Shown one piece after another: positions 1 through 9,544 of a DNA stretch of 33,821 nucleotides. Origin of the DNA: Mesaphorura yosii. Lineage: Eukaryota; Arthropoda; Collembola; Poduromorpha; Tullbergiidae. The DNA is taken from contig WIXG01000599.1 of NCBI GenBank assembly GCA_009869945.1, positions 1 to 33,821 on the forward strand, written 5' to 3'. Position 1 is the stretch's first letter. Each line of letters opens with the position of its first letter. The notes beneath the pieces are model-generated. The model searched no databases, was not told the origin of the DNA, and worked only from the letters and a program-made list of their open reading frames with translations. Position numbers and translations under genes: made by a program.

Positions 1-7
1 TTCACCA

Positions 8-19
8 CCCCCCCCCCCC
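8..19. repeat. C homopolymer
   Basis: A run of cytosines close to the window start. It is a simple repeat with no visible function and its exact length is prone to sequencing error. Confidence 0.8.
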
Positions 20-60
20 TGAAATTGCACTTCACTGAAGGGAAAATCCTAAAGTTTTTC

Positions 61-240
61 CAAGTGTCCTGACACGAAACTGACATGGCATTGACATGAC
101 GCTGGACACTGAGTCGTCGCCATGTCAGAATGTTGCTCCTTGCATCCAAGTCTCCTGACGCGACACTGACATGACACTGAGATGACGGTTGACGACGTGT
201 CAGAACGCTGCTACTTGGGTCCAAGTCCTGTGACACGACT
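61..240. repeat. Imperfect tandem repeat, unit about 76-86 bp
   Basis: Two diverged units and the start of a third lie head to tail. Units begin with CAAGT at 61, 147 and 222, and each continues into a CCTGACRCGA-type segment. Units 1 and 2 share ACTGACATG, TGTCAGAA and the GCTGCT/TTGCTC end. No coding potential is apparent. It looks like a small decayed minisatellite. Confidence 0.65.
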
Positions 241-423
241 CTCAATTAACCTCTACACCATCTCGACGCAGCGTCAGAAGAAAAAGCATTGCCTCAAAGT
301 CCTTGGAAACCACTCCGGACGCGTCGGACACGGACCAAGAGGCCAAATTAGACACAGGGGCATAGTAGGCCCTACTGAAATACATGGAACACTTGCCGAA
401 TACATTGCATTTCTTCTTAAAAC

Positions 424-438
424 CCTAACCTAACCTAA
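424..438. repeat. Interstitial telomere-type repeat (CCTAA)3
   Basis: Three perfect CCTAA units, the complement of the TTAGG telomere unit used by most arthropods. They are preceded by AAC and lie in non-coding DNA. The array is too short to be a telomere. It is either a repair insertion or part of a dispersed element. Confidence 0.8.
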
Positions 439-439
439 G

Positions 440-1013
440 ACCACTGTATACAAGTTGGTTCTGTTTCTTGTTCAACAAACTTTCAAGACGATACTTTTGG
501 AAAACAGTTGAAGTGATGAAGTAATGAAATGAACTCATGAAATCATAAGTCGAAGTCGATGCGATAGATTATTACTTAGTTATTGCTATAATGTTCACCA
601 ACCACGAGGCAATGATCAGCATTGGCATCACCAACCTGACTATATAATTTTGACCAAGGTCATTCCTGTAGTCCTACAGGCTCCAAGAATGTGGTCACTC
701 CGACGAACAAAGCGAGCGACGACCTTGTGCACGCGTATATGGGACGTGTCTAAGTACTTAATACGAGGTACTCGTATCTACTGTATTTACGTTGTAATGT
801 ATGTATGAACGAATGAATTTGCCTCTGCAATTTATCAAAATTGCGAAAATTTCGTGACCCATGAATTAATGAGCAATTCGCATACTTTGCGATAATAAAT
901 TACCTAAAATTACATAATTCCAGTTTGAAACAGCCAGTGCAAACTTCTGTTCAATTTGACCAGGTGTCTACGAAGTCTACGTTAGTGTGCCGGTTGACCT
1001 AATCAGCTTTAAA
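440..1013. other. Intergenic spacer upstream of the first GR gene
   Basis: About 570 bp of AT-rich DNA with no convincing ORF or RNA gene. It should contain the promoter of the GR gene starting at 1014, but I see no clear TATA box at a suitable distance. Confidence 0.6.
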
Positions 1014-2281
1014 ATGCGGCCAGCGACACCGCCATCGCGAAGGACGACCCGGCGAATTGTGACATTTTTCATCCGATTTTGTGCCGCTCTTGGCGCGTGT
1101 CCCTTCACGATTAACCCAAGGGAAAAGCGTTTTGAGCCAGTGCGCAGCAGGCCAATCCGTGCCCTATTCTACTGGAATGTTTTCGCTATAAATTTCAACA
1201 CCGTCCTCGTTTGCGTGACACTCTTTCTTCTCTTAGCCGGCCGAATTCCGAGCGGATCGACTGGGGAAACGGGCGTACACTGGCAATTTGTCTTGGTCAT
1301 GCTGACAATTAGCGGACTGAATTTCTTCATCCTGTCATACAAGGAGGAGTTGGTGTCAATGCTGAATTTTTTTATGCGATTTTGGGGGGAATTCGAAGGT
1401 GAGCAGGACTCCAGTTCCATTAGTAAGTATTAGACCTAACCTAACCTAACCTAAGTTTGACTTTGTTTTGTTCAAAAGATTCGTACCACGTGAGCGACAA
1501 AGTCAGTGGAAAAGAGCGAATGATGCAGCAGGGGCTGGTTACGGGACCCCTGCTGCTGGCAACTGGTGGCCTACTTGTGTATTGGAGCGAGCCGTTCAAC
1601 CCACGGTACCCGACATGGCTTGCAGTGACTCCGTATGAAGGTGATCTGAACTCCGCACCCGCATCGACCGCGATGGTTGCCATGGGTGCCCTGATTTACT
1701 GCACATTCGCGATTTGCACATTCGCAAACACTCTCCTGCTCATTCCCATGGGTTTCGTCGTCTATGCCTACAAGCTGTCCCTATGGCTCGGGCATCTCAG
1801 GGACATCCCGGCTGGCGAAGTGTCCTTGAGGCGTCTACTGCGATCGTATCACCAAATTCAAGTTTTGCACTCCATCTGCCGAAATCTCGTCTGCCCCTTG
1901 CTGCTCCCGTTTGGAATTTTCGCCATTTACTGCCTCGGCATCCTGTTCAACGTCCTGCTCCTTGTCCACCATGCATCTGTTCCCATCCCTTTTCTATTCA
2001 TGTACTCGTTTGGCGCTCAGGTCTGTGCAGGAGTGCTTGTTGAGCTGGGCTCTTCCGCAGCGAGCATTCACATCAATTCTGGGCAGGTGGTGCGACGATG
2101 GACCCAGCATGCCAAGATCTTGGGAAACAAGTGCCTGACAGCACACGTCAGGGCGTGCACCCGCGTCGGAATGAATGTCGGCCCATTCTTCGTGCTCAAG
2201 AAGAGCACACAGTACAACATGATCTTGTTTCTTGTGCTAAACACATTCAAGGCCGCACTAACATTTGCAAGACACACATAA
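1014..2281 (+). CDS. Gustatory-receptor-like seven-transmembrane protein (two exons)
   Basis: Predicted chemoreceptor of the arthropod GR superfamily, a multi-pass ligand-gated channel of chemosensory neurons. Exons 1014-1422 and 1479-2281 are joined by a 56-bp GTAAGT...AAAAG intron with consistent phase, giving 403 residues. I chose the ATG at 1014 because the longer open frame begins at a GTG. Several hydrophobic segments are visible, for example around YWNVFAINFNTVLVCVTLFL, TALIYC-like and LLLPFGIFAIYCLGILFNVL. The C-terminus has the GR-like pattern RVGMNVGPFFVLKKSTQYN followed by a last hydrophobic helix. It matches the end of the gene at 7724-9046 (HVGPFYFLAKSSHYKMTM). The intron carries four CCTAA telomere-type units. 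The fold family is fairly sure and the ligand is unknown. Confidence 0.8.
1435..1454. repeat. Telomere-type repeat (CCTAA)4 inside a GR intron
   Basis: Four perfect CCTAA units occupy 20 of the 56 bases of the intron 1423-1478 of the GR gene, between the GTAAGT donor and the acceptor tract. In transcript sense the intron reads CCUAA repeats, each close to a branch-point consensus (CTAAC). Confidence 0.9.
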
Positions 2282-2546
2282 ATAATAGTTGCATGCAAGC
2301 GCGCGTTTAGATTTCAAGATTTCAAGTATGAAAGTTGACGGGCTGCAATAAGACTTAAAAATTCATTAAAATTCTACGACCGTCTTCACTTTCTAATTCG
2401 GACGTCACCTCAGCTCGGTTTGACTGTAGTTTGGCGAAAACATAATCATCTAAGGAGTATCAATGCAGGTGCGAATTCTTAATTTAAATAGAAGTACATT
2501 CACTTCATATGAAGTACATATCGAATATAGTTGCATTCGTACTCAC

Positions 2547-2733
2547 CGTATTCGTGGAGTTTTCGAATCTTGAATTGATTCCACGTTTCAGAAGGTTGTG
2601 ACTCGTGGTTTTTAATTAACTTCGATAATTTGGGACCTCGCGGGCAGAAACAAACGTCTTCAACTACCCATGAGCTCGGGACGACCTCTACTGAATCGCC
2701 ATCGACAAAGTTCACCACGCAATACTTTTTCAT
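2547..2733 (-). pseudogene. Orphan first exon, DUF4806-associated N-terminal type
   Basis: Starting at the ATG at 2733, the minus strand encodes about 62 residues beginning MKKYCVVNFVDGDSVEVVPS and then SWVVEDVCFCP, ending in W-N-Q-F. This style (Y-x-V-V-x-F, V-x-V-V-P-x-x-W) is what I recall at the N-terminus of uncharacterised arthropod proteins that often carry DUF4806. A strong donor, G|GTGAGT, follows at 2546. No matching downstream exon lies before the GR gene that ends at 2281, so this is probably a lone exon or remnant. The family recognition is from memory and tentative. Confidence 0.45.
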
Positions 2734-2869
2734 TGTTGCTATTTTGAACTTAATCCTTTTTGTCACAATCCGCACGCACGGAACTCTGAATACAACTGGC
2801 CACTTAGTGCGATGTTGTGATGCATTGATGCATCCGTTAAGATTTAACACATGACAAAGAACCTGCATG

Positions 2870-3205
2870 AGATGATTTGGTCATGGCGCGCAGGCATGCA
2901 TGCAGTACGCGGTTCGCCCTTATTTGGGCCTCTGCTGGCCTTTTAACTCGTGCACATGAAAGAATTACTTTTCTCGCAGTTGGCCTAGACGCGTTTGAAT
3001 GCGCCTCTGCGCATGATCGGTGGCCCACATTCCCGAGGCACCGAATTAACAGTTGGCCCTACTGCGTATGATTGGTGTGGCCTGCGCGTGGACCCACTGC
3101 TCAGCACGTGTGTTTCCCACTCCCCGAACAAGCCCCGAGCTTACGAGGAAAATCCGAACTTGGGCCGACGATTCATTCTTTATGGGGTATTGTGAAGCAA
3201 ACTAA
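2870..3205. other. Spacer without a recognisable gene
   Basis: Short open frames are present on both strands, but their composition is unconvincing and none shows a start context, splice sites or a familiar motif. I see no RNA gene. Confidence 0.5.
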
Positions 3206-3365
3206 AGTGTTTCGGTGAAGCTAAACTTCATTCATGGCTCGAATTTCAGGCATTCCGTAAATAAAATGTTTTCCACCATAGTTAAATTATTGAAGGTTGT
3301 TTTTGAAAAATTTCGAGGAATAAGCGAATGTCGAGGATCGACGGAGTTGGAATTCGAAGCTGCTT
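3206..3365. repeat. Direct repeat A, copy 1 (3' flank of the broken GR)
   Basis: The segment beginning TGTTTCGGTGAAGCTAAACT and ending GGATCGACGGAGTTGG is clearly similar to 5119-5270 (TGATTCGGTGAAGCTAAAAT ... GGGTCGACGGAGTTGC). It marks the left edge of a tandem segmental duplication that includes the broken GR gene. Confidence 0.8.
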
Positions 3366-3414
3366 TTTGGAGGATACAGTAATCTCCACTTAATTATGTG
3401 TGCTTGGTCATTAA

Positions 3415-4954
3415 TTAGCGGAGAGGAAACCTAGTCATGAGCACGATGCTTTTGTCAACGATTTGATCCCAGGGGACAAGCGCCGACATTTGGTCGTAAA
3501 AGTACATCGAGCCCGCGGCGACGCGCATTGGTCTCAGCGAACGAAAAACACGACGTTGAATTTCCCATCGCCTTTTCCCCCACGGTGCGGGCGCGCTTGG
3601 CCCTGCTCCAATGTAGTTGTGCTTCCAGTCATTGAGCAGCCGGACGCTAAACATATGAATTTTCCCGCACATGGTAAACACAAAGGTCCCGATGTACCCC
3701 AAGAACACAAGCAATTCTAGCACAAGAAACCGAGCAACGGGCTCCGAGGCGTTGCAAACAAGAAGAGCATGCGAGGATCATCGCGAGCTCCGAGACGCAA
3801 AGACAGTTTCCGATCAGCTCTGTGACAATGTCCTGTAGAATGTACATGCCGCGGTGGACTCTCATTCCGTTCGAAGGGTGCCTGGCGAAAAACTCAGACA
3901 TCTCAGCAGTTCCCTCTCCGCAGAGGTAACTGTGAGTCAGGACAAACACTCTACTACATTACAGAACTTAAAGTACGTGGACGTCATAAATCCCGATTAC
4001 CTGAGCTTCCTGTGCAAAATGTACCCCCAATAGTAGACGAGCGTGCAGACGAGTGTCATGAGACTATACAGGACCCATATTTGACAAAGAGCGAGATAGT
4101 CAACCATGAAATATATCCAACCACAGCCACAACAACTACAGACTTGTAACCATCACAATTGTAATTTACTTGGCAGATCAACTCGGCCACAATGGTGTAG
4201 TGGGCGTCCAAGTACAGGATCGATAAGATTATGATTGCTGGCTGCAAGACGAAACTAAGGAATACACGGACAGTGACCAGCGCTCTTCGTAACCGCTTGC
4301 CGAGTCGGACCTCTGCTTGCTTCTCGGCTGTTGAATATGCCTCGTATCCTAAAATAGCAATAATAAGCACGGGGTGTTAGGACAGGATGTACTAATTCAT
4401 TGACTGATGATTGATTAGGGAAGAAATTGAGGCTCGGAAGTGAGATTCTCAGGATTCGAGAGCCGAAAAAAAATTAAATTCTCAACCTCGAAATTGTTGA
4501 TTTTCTCCAGTCTCGAAATTCGGAACTCAACTCCGAAAAAAATCTCTTCTCTAGATTAAAATGTCGAGAGTATACCAACTTACGATCAAAGCTCTCCGAC
4601 CACAAAATGGGTGTTGCAGGCCTGAACGAATTCCGCCGCGTAGATTCGAAGAAATCCGATCCAGCCAAGAACACACAGCTGTGCGAGTGACTCAGATATC
4701 AAAATTGCCCAGAGGAGCGTTGGAAATGTTGAACGATTTTTTAGGTGACACGCTGCGCTCGTCGCCCAGGTCACTACACCGACTCCGGCGAGCATGAGTC
4801 CCGCATTCAATACCGACCGCAAGAGAAATGCTCTCGAGTTGAGAAGCGTGCAACGTCGGGTCTTCACGTCCACGCCAAAGGGCAGTTGACCAGTCAACTC
4901 CGTGAGCTTAAGCGCGGGAGAGATCAACGCAACGGTCTCGGTTTCGATCAGCAT
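3415..4954 (-). pseudogene. Gustatory-receptor-like pseudogene
   Basis: A GR-type gene on the minus strand with recognisable exons but several frame breaks. Exon 1 (4954 to 4584) has hydrophobic segments and a GTAAGT donor, but its opening frame hits TGA two bases before that donor; the frame that fits the next exon is a different one. Exon 2 (4348 to about 4000) starts after TATTTTAG and switches frame inside. Its last part (VDYLALCQIWVLYSLM) reaches a GTAATC donor. Exon 3 starts after CTGACTCACAG near 3930 and shifts frame once more near 3780. The final frame gives the GR C-terminus RSLRPMRVAAGSMYFYDQ and stops at 3415. Three frame shifts argue for a dead gene. Sequencing error could explain one but hardly all. 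Confidence 0.7.
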
Positions 4955-5118
4955 GGCTGTAAATCCATGTCAAATTCGCTGCACCGGTTCGCCAACAACA
5001 AGGGATGATGCCCAAGCAAAAATGTTCATTATGACCAACCTTTTGACAAAGCTTTTGAATGGAAGAATTTGTGAGTATTCTTGCATCAATTATTCAACAT
5101 ATGCTAAAACAAAGCAGG

Positions 5119-5270
5119 TGTGATTCGGTGAAGCTAAAATTTATTCATGACTCGCATTTCAAGCGCCCAGCAAATAAAATGATAAAATTTAAATTATTCA
5201 AGTTTGTTATTGAGTGGAAAAAGTTCGAGGACACGTCAAGGTGAATGTTGAGGGTCGACGGAGTTGCAGG
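5119..5270. repeat. Direct repeat A, copy 2
   Basis: Second copy of the 3206-3365 flank. Right after it, near 5270-5290, the sequence TTCGTATCCTAAA resembles the exon 2 acceptor region of the first GR copy (4341-4355). The middle of the duplicated unit, equivalent to exons 2 and 3, therefore seems to have been deleted here. Confidence 0.75.
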
Positions 5271-5459
5271 GGTACGCTTCGTATCCTAAACGGTAATGGA
5301 ACAATAATCCGTTTTTTTAAACTACTTCAACATTGCGAAGTCGATGTTTACAATTTCTTTCACGCCAGTACAACCTAACCTTAAGATACTAAAAGTGGAA
5401 ATACGTTAACTTTGAATTTTTATGATGCATAAAAATTTCTTCGTGAAATATTCTCAAAT

Positions 5460-5870
5460 GGCGAGATTTATTTCCGATTTTCGAGTCGAAAAACTACGAT
5501 CCAGCAAACCAGAAACTGTTGAGCGAGTGACTCGAACATCAGGATTGCCCATATGAACGTTGGGAAAGTCGAGCGTTGCTTTAATTGGTATGCAACGATA
5601 GTGGCCCACACGAGTACAGCCACTCAGGCGAGCCTGAGCCAACCATTCATCGCCGACCGCCAGAAGAACGCTCTGTAGTTGAGAAGCGTGCAACGGCGGG
5701 CCTTCACGTCCAAGCCAAGGGGAAACTGACCCATGAGCTCCTTGGGCTTGAGAGCCCGGGAATTCAATACAAGTGTTTCCGTTTCGATCAATATTGTTGT
5801 AAATCAAACTCCAGACACGGATTCGCTAACGCTCTGGCTCAACCTTGCCTTTTTGTCACGGAAGGACAAA
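5460..5870 (-). pseudogene. Truncated tandem copy of the broken GR (exon 1 only)
   Basis: Nucleotide similarity to exon 1 of the neighbouring GR pseudogene (about 4640-5000) is obvious along the whole stretch. Shared blocks include GTTGAGAAGCGTGCAACG at 4838 and 5679, TCTTCACG/CCTTCACG, and GTTTCCGTTTCGATCA versus GTCTCGGTTTCGATCA. No frame reads through. Together with repeat A this defines a tandem duplicate that has lost its later exons. Confidence 0.75.
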
Positions 5871-5944
5871 GTTTCAAGGCTGTACGGCTCATTTTTTACG
5901 ACATAAGTCAAATGATCATATGTGTGCTTGAGCCAACAAAATAA

Positions 5945-6510
5945 CGGTCGTTTTCATAATTACAATACGCGGAAAAGTGCCCAGGAAGCGAGAAATTTAC
6001 GACCACACTCGCGGTCAACTATTTCTATTATTATTCAACACATCGTAAAATGGAGCTAAGATGAGCGAGTGGTTCGGAGGATGCAACTTCAATTGTGTTG
6101 ATTAGTGTCAATGCTCTTTATTACACAAACACAAATTCAATATTAACGAACTTGACTTAGAAAAGTACGAGTAAATAAAAATACAGGCAAAAGCAAAGCT
6201 GCTTAGGCGTACCACGTCCAGAGCTTGAAGGTCCGATCAAACAAGGAGGCGTGACCTGGCTCTATATGCTAGCGTATGGAGCTGCAGGTGCTTAGCACTG
6301 ACATTCTGGCATGCTTTGCAATCAAATTGGCAATGTCGCCCACAACTAACATAATCTTGACAATCCTCGTCAAACCCTATCAAATGTTCTGCTGGTTGTC
6401 GAGTCAGTCTGCGGCACTTGAGCGCGAGTCCGCACGCGCGGGCGGCCAAGCAATCGGAACCCCGGTCGTCATAAATATTCGAAAGCAGAGCAGAGCACGA
6501 AACCGGGGTT
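5945..6510. other. Spacer without a recognisable gene
   Basis: AT-rich DNA followed by a more GC-rich stretch near 6400-6450. The short ORFs here lack family features. I see no tRNA-like or other RNA fold by eye. Confidence 0.5.
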
Positions 6511-6514
6511 AGTT

Positions 6515-6521
6515 TATAAAA
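6515..6521 (+). promoter_or_regulatory. TATA box (TATAAAA)
   Basis: TATAAAAG lies about 345 bp upstream of the start of the secreted repeat protein at 6865. If it drives that gene, the 5' leader is long or contains an intron. A tract TCTAATCGCATTCAG at 6666-6680 would serve as a branch point and acceptor. Confidence 0.45.
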
Positions 6522-6864
6522 GTCAATTCATTCGGCGAGCCACTCAACGATGATTCGAATCATGAAACCAGTTTTCATGCACGATCCTCCTGTGATTTCA
6601 CTACCTTTTGCACTACATGACACGTCTGACGTCTGGCTGACCACTTTCACATTCTTTTCGATTATCTAATCGCATTCAGCATTCGTGCACATGCAGGAAG
6701 TGCATCAATGCAAAACTGGTTATGAATCAGCCGGCTAAATTACAAAGAATCAACAGCATTCGTATTCAGTGCCGCAGAGTGAACGGGTGCTTGCTATTTG
6801 CCAATTTTGTGACTTTTGCCACTGTGTCTCGTCAATTTTACATTTCGTGTTCCAAACGAAGAAG

Positions 6865-7464
6865 ATGCGCTTTCAGGACTTCTTCCTTGCTCTCACAGTT
6901 GGGCTTCAATCGATTGCACTGGGCTCCATGACCACGGGTGAGGGCGGGGCGCCACTCCAGCGGCGGATTGGAGCTGTAAGCCTCAAAACTGGTGGTCACA
7001 TCAGCCTTGGCCTGCACCGGGATCCGCCACACAGACACCGACAGCCGAAGCACGTGCCCTTGAATCCGGTAGCCGCCGCGGCGTACGGAGTGAGCAACGC
7101 CTTCCGAAACGTTGGTAACCTTCTCAATGGTCACGGCGGCGGGGCGGTCGCGACGCCAAAGCTTCAGTTACCAAACCAAGTTCGGGAGGTTGCCGGCGGC
7201 CTCCGCACCATCGCCCTGGATGTGGGCTACAACGTACGGAATGCAGTCGGGATCAAATCAGTGCCCCGCAAACCATCCGCGCTGCAGCCGGTGCGTGCGG
7301 TGTTCGGTGGAGTGACAACGATTGTTCGGGACGTGGGCTACAACGTGCGAAATGTAGTGGGAATCGGGCCGACGACCACTCACCGACCACCCACACTCTT
7401 GCAAGGTGTTCGGAACAGCGTTCGGCATGCGGTTGGGGAATTTAGACACGTTCTGCATGGGTGA
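6865..7464 (+). CDS. Secreted, basic, internally repeated protein of unknown family
   Basis: 199 residues starting at the ATG at 6865. I prefer this start to the in-frame codon at 6769 because it gives a good signal peptide (MRFQDFFLALTVGLQSIALG) with cleavage near residue 20-23. The mature part is rich in Gly, Val, Arg and His. Two units 37 residues apart carry DVGYNVRN followed by (A/V)VGI at residues 119-130 and 156-167. Weaker echoes occur at 74-88 (GVSNAFRNVGNLL) and 181-197 (GVRNSVRHAVGEF). There are no cysteines in the mature chain. An AATAAA at 7515 ends the transcript. I do not recognise a family. The short amphipathic basic repeats could suit a cuticle, silk-like or antimicrobial secreted role, but nothing proves any of these. 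Confidence 0.75.
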   Translation: MRFQDFFLALTVGLQSIALGSMTTGEGGAPLQRRIGAVSLKTGGHISLGLHRDPPHRHRQPKHVPLNPVAAAAYGVSNAFRNVGNLLNGHGGGAVATPKLQLPNQVREVAGGLRTIALDVGYNVRNAVGIKSVPRKPSALQPVRAVFGGVTTIVRDVGYNVRNVVGIGPTTTHRPPTLLQGVRNSVRHAVGEFRHVLHG

Positions 7465-7514
7465 ATCGTTAATTTGTTTTTTTCCTCCTCAAGTCAGGGT
7501 TTCCAGTCATGTGT

Positions 7515-7520
7515 AATAAA
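7515..7520 (+). terminator. Polyadenylation signal AATAAA
   Basis: AATAAATAAAATAAAT, 51 bp after the stop of the secreted repeat protein. Confidence 0.7.
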
Positions 7521-7723
7521 TAAAATAAATATTAAATTAGCAAATTATAGGCACCCAATGCTGATTGTTTTTGCTGAAAAGCGGCAGCGGCAGCCCCAAA
7601 TTACCGAAAATCATAAATTAACTAGCAATTGGAAGCTGGAGCAAATTAACGGTTTGGTTTGGTTTCGGCTTCATCTGATCGCCCGAATTAATCAGGGCCA
7701 ACAATTTAGAAAATTGGAAAATT

Positions 7724-9046
7724 ATGGAGTTCAAGTTCTGCGAATCCATAAATCCATTTCGACTGAGCCAGTGCCCAGTCCCGAGGCGCGGCGAAATGGA
7801 GCTTCACGAATCTACTCGGCGCGTCATTGAGCGATACTTCTCCGCTGCGTCCTGCCTGCGCCTTTTTCCGATCCGGTGGAATGCGGGGGCGGGGAAGTGC
7901 GAGCCTGTGTCACCCACCAGCCTCAGAGTCCTCCAGCTGTACGTCCTCGTCTTCAGCGCCTACCTGTGCTATGGGTGGACAACCTTCGTCTTCATCCAAC
8001 GCGGCCATGTCCGAGCGGTAGATCTGGTCGAGACGGAGCTGCTGTTTGCATTCCTTGCAGGCACAACCACTTGTGCCCTGTGGTACTTGGAAATCCTGTT
8101 CAAGGGCCCAGAGATTTGTCAGGCTCTCAACTCGGCCCTCAACCTTGTCAACACCCTCGTGGATGTGTACGGGATTCCATCAAAAGGAAAGGTTTACAAA
8201 ATCACCCGCGTCAGTGTACCCGCCCTGCCGATTTGGGAGTACGCGCTGCAGGTCGGTATCCTTGGGTTCGCCATCGGCTACACTCTGACGATCCTCCTGT
8301 TTTACCTTGCACTGCCCCTCCACAAATGCTTCCCCATTTGGCTTCTAGTCCCCGATGTCCACCAGCCACTGGAGCCGCGCGTGTATTCCCTGATCGCCCT
8401 CTACGCGTTGCCCCACGGAGTGGTGGCCGCCCTGACTGCCAACATTTCGCTGGTCATGACCGCATTTGGGTTGCTGACACTGTACAACTTGCTCTATTGG
8501 CTCAACCGCATTCAACCTTCATTTCACGGCTCCAGTGGCGCCGCAGGGCTCCAATTCGATTCCACACGCGCCGTGCAAGTCTTCCGGTGCCTGCAGCTCA
8601 TCTTGGCCCATTTCATGGAGCTCACACGCCCTTTTCATGTCCCGTTCTCTTTCTGCATGATGTACACCACTGGAATCACGTCGAATTACATCATCATCAG
8701 TAACCGCCACCAGTTGCCGCCACTTCTCTTCGCCCTCTTCGTCAACATCTCGGCCTTGGTCCTCATGTACCTTCAGACGGTCATCCCGGCGGGTGTCCGC
8801 ATTCACATTGGGTCGCTTCGCTTCGCCGCGGGTTGGACGGCGCTTGAAATGGAGCAGGCCGGTGGCCGCAGTGGCAAAACTGTACGCCAGAAGGCGCGGT
8901 TGGCATCGCTACGCGCGTGCATGCCGCTCAAGATACACGTGGGTCCGTTCTACTTCCTGGCCAAGAGTTCGCATTACAAAATGACAATGTTTTGGCTCCT
9001 GTACAGTATGAAGGTGCTGCTCATGTTTGGCAAATTGAAGGGCTGA
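7724..9046 (+). CDS. Gustatory-receptor-like seven-transmembrane protein (one exon)
   Basis: 440 residues from the ATG at 7724; a later in-frame ATG at 7796 would give 416. The open frame has no stop or splice break and alternates hydrophobic segments with short loops, as expected for a GR. Examples are LQLYVLVFSAYLCYGWTTFV, ILGFAIGYTLTILLFYLALP and ALFVNISALVLMYLQTVIP. The N-terminal CLRLFPIRWN and C-terminal MPLKIHVGPFYFLAKSSHYK are typical of this group and match the gene at 1014-2281. It is probably a plasma-membrane chemoreceptor of sensory neurons. It is more GC-rich than the GR at 10191-11552. The absence of introns distinguishes it from its neighbours and could reflect intron loss or retroposition. 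Confidence 0.85.
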   Translation: MEFKFCESINPFRLSQCPVPRRGEMELHESTRRVIERYFSAASCLRLFPIRWNAGAGKCEPVSPTSLRVLQLYVLVFSAYLCYGWTTFVFIQRGHVRAVDLVETELLFAFLAGTTTCALWYLEILFKGPEICQALNSALNLVNTLVDVYGIPSKGKVYKITRVSVPALPIWEYALQVGILGFAIGYTLTILLFYLALPLHKCFPIWLLVPDVHQPLEPRVYSLIALYALPHGVVAALTANISLVMTAFGLLTLYNLLYWLNRIQPSFHGSSGAAGLQFDSTRAVQVFRCLQLILAHFMELTRPFHVPFSFCMMYTTGITSNYIIISNRHQLPPLLFALFVNISALVLMYLQTVIPAGVRIHIGSLRFAAGWTALEMEQAGGRSGKTVRQKARLASLRACMPLKIHVGPFYFLAKSSHYKMTMFWLLYSMKVLLMFGKLKG

Positions 9047-9074
9047 ATTGAATTGATCGAACTATTGACAACGA

Positions 9075-9500
9075 TTGAGTTCGCACCAAGAGCTCCACAC
9101 TGTGGTTCGAGAGTGGGGACTTGGGCGTGACCAGTCGTGGGTCCCTGAGCTCTTCACCAGCATTCAAATGACGGACAGTCTCCTCGGGGGGCTCTTTAGC
9201 GCCTGGTTTGCAGACGCGTACGAGAGGAGACTCGCCCTCTTCTTCATGGCGTTAGTGCTCGGGGGTTCGGGTATGCTCTGCGCCCTGGTACCCAACCCGA
9301 CGGCGTACGCTGCGGCGAGGTTCGTGACGGGATTCTCGTTTTCAGCGACATTCGTGGTGCATTACAACTACATGATTGAGCTTATGACTCCGAAATGGAG
9401 GCCACTCTGTGGTTGCCTCAATTTCTGATCTAAGGGGGAACTGTTGATGGCGCTCGGCCTTGAGAGTTCTACAAGCCTTGTGCCAAATGCGTCATTCCTT
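9075..9500 (+). pseudogene. SLC22-type (organic ion transporter) fragment
   Basis: The open frame has the layout of the second to fourth helices of SLC22/major-facilitator carriers. EWGLGRDQSWVPEL is followed by MTDSLLGGLFSAWFADAYERR, which is the G-x-x-x-D-R-x-G-R-R loop in a diverged form, and then ARFVTGFSFSATFV and MTPKWRPL. There is no ATG start. An in-frame TGA at 9426-9428 interrupts it, and the same frame continues with transporter-like SKGELLMALG. The rest of the roughly 500-residue family is missing. It begins only 28 bp after the GR stop. This is a remnant, or exons of a gene whose other exons I cannot see. Confidence 0.65.
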
Positions 9501-9544
9501 GCAAGGAGAGAAATTGGTCGCTCATCAGGGATCAGCGAACCCAT

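Noticed and set aside
7827..8806. Overlapping ORFs in the one-exon GR gene
   Set aside because: They lack hydrophobic periodicity and family motifs; they are alternate-frame shadows.
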